A stretch of DNA of 14,427 nt from Acidimicrobiia bacterium (GTDB taxonomy: Bacteria > Actinomycetota > Acidimicrobiia > IMCC26256 > JAENVU01), in assembly GCA_017882945.1 (NCBI GenBank), contig JADGON010000035.1:1-14427 (forward strand), in the 5' to 3' direction. The notes under the pieces are model-generated. The model was not told where the DNA came from. It searched no databases and was given only the letters and a program-made list of their open reading frames with translations. Positions 6,703 to 12,842 of the stretch are shown piece by piece. Position numbers and translations under genes: made by a program. The number at the start of each line of letters is the position of its first letter. Positions within the stretch are counted from its first letter, which is position 1.

Positions 6703-7280
6703 GGTGTTGCCTCCTCGAGCCGTCGCCGCAGTGCAGCGATGCCTCGATGTTGCAGGGACTTGACAGCTCCACGGCTCTTGCCGAGGACCTCGGCCACCTG
6801 TTCGACGGTCAGGTCGCCGACGACGCGCAAGGTGAGGACCTCTCGTTGCTCGGGTGCGAGGTCGGCGAGCACCTCGCTGATGTGGTTCTGCTCGATCGCG
6901 TGCATTGCATCGGCTTCCGCGTTGCCACCCGAGACCCGGTCGGTCATCGGGCCCGAGAGCTCGACGGTCTTTGGTCGCCGACTCTGGCGCCGGTGGTCGT
7001 CGATCAGCAGTCGGTGGGCGATGGTGAAGACCCAGGAACGGAACCCGGCTTCCTCACCCTCGAAGTCCCGTAGGTGATCGAACACGCGCAGGAACACTTC
7101 GCTCGTCAGGTCGTCGGGCTCATGCGCACCGTGGAGGCGGAGGTAGCCCGCCACCCGCCCGGCCACCGACTCGTACAGCCACTGACAGGCCGGCGGCGAT
7201 CCGTCCCGGGCCTGAGCGAGGACCTCCGGGAACCCGTCGAGGGGCGCCGGAGTCTTGGCTCGCGGCTGCGGCGTTCCCAC
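6699..7280 (-). CDS. ECF-type RNA polymerase sigma factor
   Basis: An alternative sigma factor of the ECF (sigma-70 group 4) type, which would redirect RNA polymerase to a small regulon. Numbered from the GTG at 7280 (193 residues), region 2 spans about 30-100, with DDLTSEVFLRVFDHL and the -10-binding segment FRSWVFTIAHRLLIDDHRRQ. Region 4 spans about 138-188, with LAPEQREVLTLRVVGDLTVEQVAEVLGKSRGAVKSLQHRG. The frame remains open to a TTG at 7352 that overlaps the upstream stop as TTGA. I prefer GTG 7280 because it gives a normal ECF N-terminus, but its ribosome site is poor and it lies inside a hairpin. The next gene, coupled by 4 nt, is the likely anti-sigma factor. Confidence 0.9.
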   Translation of the reverse strand: MGTPQPRAKTPAPLDGFPEVLAQARDGSPPACQWLYESVAGRVAGYLRLHGAHEPDDLTSEVFLRVFDHLRDFEGEEAGFRSWVFTIAHRLLIDDHRRQSRRPKTVELSGPMTDRVSGGNAEADAMHAIEQNHISEVLADLAPEQREVLTLRVVGDLTVEQVAEVLGKSRGAVKSLQHRGIAALRRRLEEATP

Positions 7281-7309
7281 TCTCGGGTTGTCGACTCGAG
7301 AGTGGGAAC
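7273..7309. promoter_or_regulatory. Perfect 13-bp inverted repeat at the sigma gene start
   Basis: GTTCCCACTCTCG (7273-7285) and CGAGAGTGGGAAC (7297-7309) pair perfectly around an 11-nt loop that can itself add two more Watson-Crick pairs. It lies 40 nt past the stop of the collagen-like gene and covers the preferred GTG start (7280-7278) of the sigma gene. It could be a terminator for the upstream gene, an operator, or an RNA fold hiding the sigma start. There is no T-tract. Confidence 0.8.
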
Positions 7310-7348
7310 ACCTGAGGCCGGTGGACCCGATGACGGTGAGACCTCCGC

Positions 7349-7939
7349 TCAACGGCCCTGGTTGACGCGGCCGATCACGTGAAGACCGGAGAGGAGCGTG
7401 CTGCGGCCGACCACGTGGGTGTCGCTCGGGGGAACGGTGCCCGCCGGCGTGCCGGTGCCGTTCGTGGTGCCCCGAAGGTCGAGGAGCGGGCGGTCGGAGC
7501 TCGACGAGCTCGATGTCGAGCCGGTGTTCGGACCTTGCACATCGCCCGAGATCGACGTCGCCGGAGTGCTGTTGGCATCGATCGTGAGCAGGCTGCCATC
7601 CGTGCCTGACGCACCGGTGGCGCCGACGGGACCGGTGACACCGGTGCCGTCCGAGCCGGCACCGGTCGAGCCGTTGCCGATCCCGGAACCGTCAGGGCCG
7701 ATCGCACCGTTCGGGCCCTGCGGGCCAACCGGACCGGCGGCCTGAGGCGCGGTCGACACGTTCCGAGCCGCGGTGGAAGCTGCATTCGACGCCGCCGCCG
7801 AAGCCCCGCCGTTCCCTGCGGCCGCACCGGTCGGCACGCAGCTCGTCGCCGCACCGGATGCCCCACCCATCGTCATTCCGACGACGCCGACGGCGACTCC
7901 GGCCGCGGCGAGCAGGCTCAATCCAGACTTGGTGTACAT
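7349..7939 (-). CDS. Secreted collagen-like low-complexity protein
   Basis: The 196-residue product starts with a Sec-type signal peptide: MYTK, a hydrophobic core to about residue 22, and a small-residue cleavage region near ASGA-AT (27-32). After an Ala/Gly/Asn-rich spacer come collagen-type G-X-Y triplets, in register at Gly 69-84 and again at Gly 103-115, including GPVGPQGPNGAIGPDG. A Ser-rich patch (141-148) precedes a C-terminal part with no known domain. The ATG at 7939 has a textbook AAGGAG site; the longer frame to 8125 adds only non-coding-like residues. The triplet run is far shorter than in structural bacterial collagens, so a triple helix is uncertain. It reads directly towards the ECF sigma gene. 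Confidence 0.82.
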   Translation of the reverse strand: MYTKSGLSLLAAAGVAVGVVGMTMGGASGAATSCVPTGAAAGNGGASAAASNAASTAARNVSTAPQAAGPVGPQGPNGAIGPDGSGIGNGSTGAGSDGTGVTGPVGATGASGTDGSLLTIDANSTPATSISGDVQGPNTGSTSSSSSSDRPLLDLRGTTNGTGTPAGTVPPSDTHVVGRSTLLSGLHVIGRVNQGR

Positions 7940-8035
7940 GGTGTTCTCCTTGAGAGGACCGGTCGCTGAGGGACCCCAGTCGACCTCGTTGCATCCGGCC
8001 TCCCAACCGTGCTTCGTATCGGTGTGAACGCCACC

Positions 8036-8051
8036 ACCCCCGCAAAGGGGT
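8036..8051. terminator. Short hairpin ACCCC / GGGGT
   Basis: A 5-bp stem with a 6-nt loop, 25 nt past the stop of the minus-strand PaiB-like gene and upstream of the collagen-like gene. It is a weak terminator candidate; no T-tract. Confidence 0.3.
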
Positions 8052-8075
8052 ACGGGCCGGCGCAGGTTTCTCGGG

Positions 8076-8684
8076 CTAGCGAGTCCGCCGGAGCTGCTCG
8101 AGTGCAGCCCGGTCGCCGCGGCCACCGCGCGCCGAGAGTCGCTCGGCGACGGCGTCGCGATGTTCCTGGTCGACGTTGCCGCCGTACTTGTACTTCGCGC
8201 GCACGTCTTCGATGGTCAGCCGGATCGCCCGGATCGCGCGCAGCCTCGCCGCGTGCTCGGTCGGATCGACGTACACGCCATCGGGGTCGAGCGCAGCGAG
8301 CTGGATCGCGAGCACCGAGGCGACATCGGCCGGGTCGCTCTGGATCGTGCACGTTCCGCTCACCTGAACCGCCGCGTAGTAGGTCGTGGGTATGCCGCGC
8401 GCGGGATCCTCGTCACCGATCGCCTTCCACGCGCCGGGGATGAAGGCCCAATCCCCCGCAACGCTCATCAGCGCGCGCGAGCTCTCCTCGAGTGCATCGA
8501 ACACCGGATTCGTCGCGACGAGGTGGAACACGATCTCGGTGTCGGTCACGACGTACTGGGTCGGGACGACGACGGGAACCGATCGGCCGCTACCCGCGGC
8601 GACGAAGTGCCCGAATCCCTGGTCGACGAGGAACGCTCGCCATCGTTGCGGGTCGTCGTCGCGATCGTGATCACGGATCAGCAC
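8076..8684 (-). CDS. PaiB-like FMN-binding protein (putative negative regulator)
   Basis: The protein matches the PaiB family of split-barrel FMN-binding proteins, annotated as FMN-binding negative transcriptional regulators. Family-typical runs are GFGHFVAAGSGRSVPVVVPTQYV near the N-terminus, HLVATNPVFDALEE, AFIPGAWK, and the C-terminal KYKYGGNVDQEHRDAVAERL, which is the PaiB signature region. The name reflects Bacillus PaiB; DNA binding here is not shown by the sequence, and the fold could serve as a flavin reductase or oxidase. I use the GTG at 8684 (202 residues), which starts where homologues usually do. The only in-frame ATG, at 8753, adds 23 residues and would start 2 nt from the divergent gene. 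Neither start has a good ribosome site. Confidence 0.82.
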   Translation of the reverse strand: MLIRDHDRDDDPQRWRAFLVDQGFGHFVAAGSGRSVPVVVPTQYVVTDTEIVFHLVATNPVFDALEESSRALMSVAGDWAFIPGAWKAIGDEDPARGIPTTYYAAVQVSGTCTIQSDPADVASVLAIQLAALDPDGVYVDPTEHAARLRAIRAIRLTIEDVRAKYKYGGNVDQEHRDAVAERLSARGGRGDRAALEQLRRTR

Positions 8685-8755
8685 ACCGTCGTTGCTACCA
8701 GCCCCGTCGCAACGCGTCCAACAACATTCCGGTCCGGGAGTGACACGATGCATCG
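8685..8755. promoter_or_regulatory. Short divergent gap between PaiB-like and AlkZ-like genes
   Basis: With the preferred starts the two divergent genes are 71 nt apart, enough for overlapping promoters. I see no convincing -10/-35 pair or palindrome. The GGGAG at 8736-8740 is the best ribosome-site candidate for the plus-strand gene. Confidence 0.3.
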
Positions 8756-9937
8756 GTGCGAGCCTTCAGCAACGACGAGCGCCGGGCGCGACTGGCGGTG
8801 CGCCACCATCTCGCGCCCGCGGCCCGCTCGACCGACGTCACCAAGGTGGCCCGCGATCTGATCGGCCTCCATGCAACCGATCCCGCAACCGTCTTCCTCT
8901 CCGCCGCGGCGCGACTGAAGGTGCCGGGCCGGGCCGCGGGCGCGCTCGAGCGCGCGCTCTACGACGACCGCACCCTCGTACGGACGCTCTGCATGCGGCG
9001 CACGATGTTCGTCGTGCCGCTCGACCTCATCCCGATCGTCCAGGCCGCGTGCACCGACCCGCTGGTGCCGGGCCAACGGAAACGCCTCGTCGACATGGTC
9101 GAATCGAACGGGATCGCGCGCGACGGGCGCCGGTGGCTCGAGAACGTCGAAGCCGAGACCCTCGCCGCGATCGAGAAGCTCGGCGAAGCGACTGCGATGG
9201 AGCTCGCGAAGGTGGTTCCCGGACTACGGGAGCAGATGACCTTTGGAGAGGACACGACGTGGGCCGGCAAGGTGGGCGTGTCGACGCGCCTGCTCTTCCT
9301 GCTGTCGTGCGAGCAGCGAGTGGCACGGGGGCGACCGAGGGGCTCGTGGACCAGCAGCCAGTACCGGTGGGCGCCGATGGCCACGTGGTTTCCCGACGGC
9401 GTGCCGTCGATGAAGCCCGAGGCGGCCCGGGCCGAGCTCGTCCGCCGGTGGCTGGCGACGTACGGCCCGGCCACCACGACGGACGTCAAGTGGTGGACGG
9501 GGTGGCCGTTGGGCCAGACCAAGGCCGCGCTGGCCGCAGTGGACGCGGTGGAGGTCGAGCTCGAGGACGGCCCCGGCTGGGTGTTGCCGGACGATCTCGG
9601 GAGCACCCGGAAGCCGAAGCCATGGGTGGCGCTCCTGCCCAGCCTCGACTCGGCCACGATGGGCTGGAAGGAGCGCGACTGGTACCTCGGCGAGCGCGCG
9701 GCCGCGCACTTCGACCGGAGTGGGAACGCCGGATCGACGGTGTGGGCCGACGGTCGCGTCGTGGGCGCCTGGGCCCAGCGGGCGAACGGAGAGATCGTCT
9801 TCGAGCTCGTCGAGGATGTCGGCCACGCCGCGGCGACCGCGATCGGCCGCGCCGCCACCGAGCTCGAGGAACGGCTCGGCGACGTGCGGATCAAGCCCCG
9901 CTTCCCGACTCCCCTGCACAAGCAGCTGGTCAGCTGA
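8756..9937 (+). CDS. AlkZ/YcaQ-like winged-helix DNA-binding protein
   Basis: A 393-residue member of the winged-helix family (HTH_42, formerly DUF1006) that includes the AlkZ and YcaQ DNA glycosylases, which unhook interstrand crosslinks and remove bulky alkylated bases. The order of blocks fits: LIGLHATDPATVFLSAAARL near the start, RTLCMRRTMFVVP (about 80-92), WLATYGPATTTDVKWWTGW mid-protein, and a C-terminal WADGRVVGAW beta region. At the catalytic site, where AlkZ proteins have Gln-x-Gln in GLQAQ, this protein reads GLHATD (His 39, Thr 41, Asp 42), so standard chemistry may not apply. The GTG at 8756 has GGGAG 15 nt upstream, rather far. The 3' end overlaps the converging VOC gene by 8 nt. 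Confidence 0.88.
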   Translation: MRAFSNDERRARLAVRHHLAPAARSTDVTKVARDLIGLHATDPATVFLSAAARLKVPGRAAGALERALYDDRTLVRTLCMRRTMFVVPLDLIPIVQAACTDPLVPGQRKRLVDMVESNGIARDGRRWLENVEAETLAAIEKLGEATAMELAKVVPGLREQMTFGEDTTWAGKVGVSTRLLFLLSCEQRVARGRPRGSWTSSQYRWAPMATWFPDGVPSMKPEAARAELVRRWLATYGPATTTDVKWWTGWPLGQTKAALAAVDAVEVELEDGPGWVLPDDLGSTRKPKPWVALLPSLDSATMGWKERDWYLGERAAAHFDRSGNAGSTVWADGRVVGAWAQRANGEIVFELVEDVGHAAATAIGRAATELEERLGDVRIKPRFPTPLHKQLVS

Positions 9938-10376
9938 GCCGGTCGATCCACTCCGCGAGCTCGATGACGACGTGGTCGGGTCCGTCGAGGAACACGAGCT
10001 TGCGGTCGTGGAACGTCATCGGCGCGTTTCGGGTGGTGACGCCGGCCGCGGTGAGGGTCGCCACCGTCGCATCGAGGTCCGACACGCGGAAGCAGATGTG
10101 GTTGAACCCGTCGCGGGCGAGGTTGCCCAACGCCGGGTCACGGTCGACTCGAGGCTGGTGGTAGTGGAGGAGCTGGATCTCCTGGTGGACCTCCTGGCCC
10201 GGGATCACCATCGTCACGTGGTCGGCTTCGATGCCCGGAACACCCATGTACTCGTCCATCACCGGACCCTTGATGACGACCGACTTCGTGACCTCGAGGC
10301 CGAGGAGCTCGAAGAATCGGCGTGTCGCGTCGAGATCGGTGACCGCGATCGTCACGTGGTCGATGTTCGCCAGCAT
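9930..10376 (-). CDS. VOC family (glyoxalase/dioxygenase-fold) protein
   Basis: A 148-residue vicinal-oxygen-chelate protein with the two beta-alpha-beta-beta-beta halves expected for one VOC unit. Candidate metal ligands sit at His 7 (NIDHVTIAV), Glu 66 (HQEIQLLHY), His 93 (GFNHICFRV) and Glu 139 (HVVIELAEW), the normal four-residue set, so the site looks functional. The substrate cannot be read from sequence; methylmalonyl-CoA epimerase-like, glyoxalase or ring-cleavage activities all share this fold. It starts 8 nt after the amidohydrolase stop and is the last gene of the minus-strand operon. Its own ribosome site is weak, so it may be translated by coupling. Confidence 0.9.
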   Translation of the reverse strand: MLANIDHVTIAVTDLDATRRFFELLGLEVTKSVVIKGPVMDEYMGVPGIEADHVTMVIPGQEVHQEIQLLHYHQPRVDRDPALGNLARDGFNHICFRVSDLDATVATLTAAGVTTRNAPMTFHDRKLVFLDGPDHVVIELAEWIDRLS

Positions 10377-10384
10377 CGCGGCAG

Positions 10385-11629
10385 CTACCAGGCCTTGATC
10401 ACTTGCTCATGGTCGAACGCGTTGCAGGTGGAGTCCGTGGGATAGTCAGCCGGATCGAGCGGTTGCGCCACGTCGGCGACGGTCGGCCCGACGCGATCGC
10501 CAATCGTGCGCAGGCTCGCCAGGTCGAAGCCGTAGACACCGGCTGCGGTCGTCTCGACCATCATCCGCGTCTCGGCCGGCGGGACCGGAGCGAACGCGGC
10601 GCGCAACGCTTCGGTCGTGTACGGATAGCTGCCCTCTGAGTGCGGGTAGTCGGCACCCCACATGATCCGTTCGATGCCGACCTCGTACCGCACCTCGCTC
10701 TCGGATGGACGCAGGAAGCTCGCGCCCACCCAGAAGTTGCGCTGGAAGTACTCGGTCGGCGTCAGCGACATCTGCTTGGCCGCAGCACCGAAGAACACCG
10801 CTTCGGCCGCGCCGCCGTGGGTGATGCGCCGGTGAAACCAGTCGAGCGTGTCGAGACCCCGAGGGATCCAGCCCGTCCCCTGCTCGGTGAGCACGACGCG
10901 CAGGTCGGGATGGCGCTCGAGAACCCCGCCGAAGATCAGGTGCCAGACCGCGCGGTGGGCGTACCAGGCGAGCTCGATGAGCATGATCGCCCGCGCCGCC
11001 TCCTGATCACCGAAGTCGGGGAGGCCGCTGCCCGCATGGATGTTGCACACCACGTCGAGCTCCTCGCAGAGATCCCAGAGCGGCTCGTAGTGCGGATCCC
11101 ACAGCGGAAGGACGGTGGAGTTGGGCGGGACGTTCGGCAGCAGGATGCCACCGAAGACGTCCATGTGCTCCTTGGCCCAACGCACTTCGGCGAGCGTGTC
11201 GTCGAGGTCGTTGAGGAAGACCTGCGCGCAGCCCGCGCGCCGTCCCGGAGCCGCGGCGCAGAAGTCGGCCAGCCAGCGGTTGTGCGCCTGCACTCCCGCC
11301 CAGCGGCGCTCGTAGTCGTCCGCGGTCGGCTCGAGCGCGGTGAGGTTCCCCTGGGCGAAGAACGGCGGCACGGTGTTGGGGAACAGCACCTCGGCGACAA
11401 CACCGTTCGACTCGGTCTCGGCGATGCGACGGTCGCTGTCCCAGTTGCGGTAGGCAGTAGGCGCGAGGAGGTCCGCGAAGGGGTTGACGTACGCGTCGGC
11501 CCACGCGTCGAACTCCGCGTGCCACCTCGAGGCGAGGTAGGGCCGGTACGCGCCGATCGCCGCGCCCGCGTGACCGTCGACGGAGATCACGGTGTACCGA
11601 TCCGTACCGGTGAGCTCGGTCGTCGCCAT
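10385..11629 (-). CDS. Amidohydrolase-2 family metal-dependent hydrolase
   Basis: The 414-residue protein is a TIM-barrel hydrolase or decarboxylase of the amidohydrolase-2 (ACMSD-like) family. Metal-site landmarks are visible: the beta-1 D-x-H motif in SVDGHAG (Asp 18, His 20), CNIHAGSG (His 198), the segment VVLTEQGTGWIPRGLD (Glu 249) and GADYPHSEGSYP (Asp 327, His 330). Length is normal. The ATG at 11629 has GGGAGG about 5 nt upstream and shares one base with the upstream stop (TGATG), a strong sign of coupling; a longer frame to 11737 would overlap the preceding gene by over 100 nt. Actinobacterial relatives often serve in aromatic or carboxylate catabolism, but the substrate is unknown. 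Confidence 0.92.
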   Translation of the reverse strand: MATTELTGTDRYTVISVDGHAGAAIGAYRPYLASRWHAEFDAWADAYVNPFADLLAPTAYRNWDSDRRIAETESNGVVAEVLFPNTVPPFFAQGNLTALEPTADDYERRWAGVQAHNRWLADFCAAAPGRRAGCAQVFLNDLDDTLAEVRWAKEHMDVFGGILLPNVPPNSTVLPLWDPHYEPLWDLCEELDVVCNIHAGSGLPDFGDQEAARAIMLIELAWYAHRAVWHLIFGGVLERHPDLRVVLTEQGTGWIPRGLDTLDWFHRRITHGGAAEAVFFGAAAKQMSLTPTEYFQRNFWVGASFLRPSESEVRYEVGIERIMWGADYPHSEGSYPYTTEALRAAFAPVPPAETRMMVETTAAGVYGFDLASLRTIGDRVGPTVADVAQPLDPADYPTDSTCNAFDHEQVIKAW

Positions 11630-12714
11630 CAGTCCTCCCACGCTTCGAAGAGCCCTTCGAACTCGAGCTTGCCGTTCTCCACGCGCCCGTACAACAACCA
11701 GTCGCCTCGGAACATCCCGTGCTCGTACGGAGAACATGCGATGTGGGTCTGGCGTCCACCCGTCGTGCTGGGCATGAACCGGATCGACTCAAGGCCCGCT
11801 TTGAGGCCCGGTCCCGACAGGATCGGTGCGCGGGACAAGCCTTCGACCAGGACCCGCGCGGTGTCGTACGCGAGCACCGGGATCGCGTTCGGCCAGAGCG
11901 GAGGATTCTCGTCGTAGCGCGCAACGAAGCGATCGTGGAACGCCGCGGTCAGCGGGTTGCTCGGATCGAACTGGTCGATGCCCACCCAACCCTCGAACTT
12001 CTCGAATCCCATCAGGTAGAACATGAACGACGTTCCCATGATGCGGGGCGGATCCCAGCCGAGCTGGTCGAGCGCCTCACGCAGCAGACCCTTCGCGGCG
12101 AGCATCCCGTAGCCCATGTACACGAGGGCGTCGGGCTTGACCTGGCGCAGGCTGTCGAGATTCGTCGCGAGGTGGTCGGGGCTCTGGCTGACGGTCTCGA
12201 CCGCGGCGATGCTGATGCCGCGGCGCCGGCACTCCTGGCGGAAGAAGCGGAAGTACTCCTCGCCGTTCGGCGAGATCTCGCTCAGCACCGCCACGCGGGT
12301 GTGACCATTGCGCTTCAGCCATGCCACCACCAGCGCGGCATCACCGCCGCAGTCACCGTTGCCGAGCCGGAAGCAGTACTCACCTTGCAGCCGCTCGGTC
12401 CCGCACCAGCTGATCAGCGGCACGTGCAGCTCGTTCGCCAGCGGGCCCACCGTGATCGCGTTATCCGAGCTGTACGCGCCGGCGACACCGATGCAGCCTT
12501 CGTCGACCAGGTGCCGGAACCCGTCGGTCGCGTTCTTGGCCGAACCCTGGGGCAACCCGTTCTCGGGATGGAGCACGAACTCGACGGGCCGGTCGAGCAG
12601 GCCATGCGCGAGCGCCTCGTCGAAGGCGAGTCGATGGATCTTGTCGTAACCCCCGCCAGGCCCATCGAGCGCCGAGCCCAGCCATCCGATCTTGATCGGT
12701 TCCACGCCCGGCAT
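11629..12714 (-). CDS. Periplasmic-binding-fold ligand-binding protein without signal peptide
   Basis: A 361-residue type I periplasmic-binding-fold protein (Peripla_BP_6 / branched-chain amino acid or AmiC-UrtA group). Family-like runs are IKIGWLGSALDGPGGGYDKIHRLAFDEA, DEGCIGVAGAYSSDNAITVGPLANELHVPLISW, and RVAVLSEISPNGEEYFRFF. Unlike a transporter component it has no signal peptide or lipobox: the fold's first strand begins at residue 7. Upstream of the ATG at 12714 the frame contains no ATG, GTG or TTG before a stop at 12753-12751, so a missed leader is unlikely. No permease or ATPase gene adjoins it. It may be a cytosolic ligand sensor like AmiC. It is first in the operon with the amidohydrolase (1-nt overlap) and the VOC gene. 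The ribosome site is poor. Confidence 0.87.
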   Translation of the reverse strand: MPGVEPIKIGWLGSALDGPGGGYDKIHRLAFDEALAHGLLDRPVEFVLHPENGLPQGSAKNATDGFRHLVDEGCIGVAGAYSSDNAITVGPLANELHVPLISWCGTERLQGEYCFRLGNGDCGGDAALVVAWLKRNGHTRVAVLSEISPNGEEYFRFFRQECRRRGISIAAVETVSQSPDHLATNLDSLRQVKPDALVYMGYGMLAAKGLLREALDQLGWDPPRIMGTSFMFYLMGFEKFEGWVGIDQFDPSNPLTAAFHDRFVARYDENPPLWPNAIPVLAYDTARVLVEGLSRAPILSGPGLKAGLESIRFMPSTTGGRQTHIACSPYEHGMFRGDWLLYGRVENGKLEFEGLFEAWED

Positions 12715-12842
12715 CTTGCATAGGTCGCGAGAAGGGTCGCAAGCGGGCCCTCAGCAGATGACCCTCAGGTGTGGGCGAATCGCTACCGATATCTGACTGA
12801 CCGGCCTGGAAGCAGGGCCTCTCCTACGAGTTGGCAAGCCGG
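12715..12842. promoter_or_regulatory. Divergent promoter region between binding-protein operon and PAS sensor
   Basis: This 128-nt gap must contain promoters for both directions. It holds two direct copies of CCCTCAG at 12748-12754 and 12762-12768 (14-bp period), a plausible protein-binding site, and the AT-richer GATATCTGA near 12788-12796. Promoter boxes cannot be assigned with confidence. Confidence 0.4.

Noticed and set aside
7600..7740. Repetitive GGN-type DNA in the collagen-like gene as a CRISPR or tandem DNA repeat
   Set aside because: The periodicity is at the protein level (G-X-Y codons) with no repeated DNA unit or spacers.
8692..10164. 490-residue plus-strand open frame
   Set aside because: It overlaps the AlkZ-like gene in another frame and runs into the VOC gene antisense; Arg/Pro-rich with no domain.
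10640..11917. 425-residue plus-strand open frame
   Set aside because: Antisense to the amidohydrolase, whose active-site motifs and coupled start are clear.
11719..12723. 334-residue plus-strand open frame
   Set aside because: Antisense to the binding-protein gene and without recognisable motifs.
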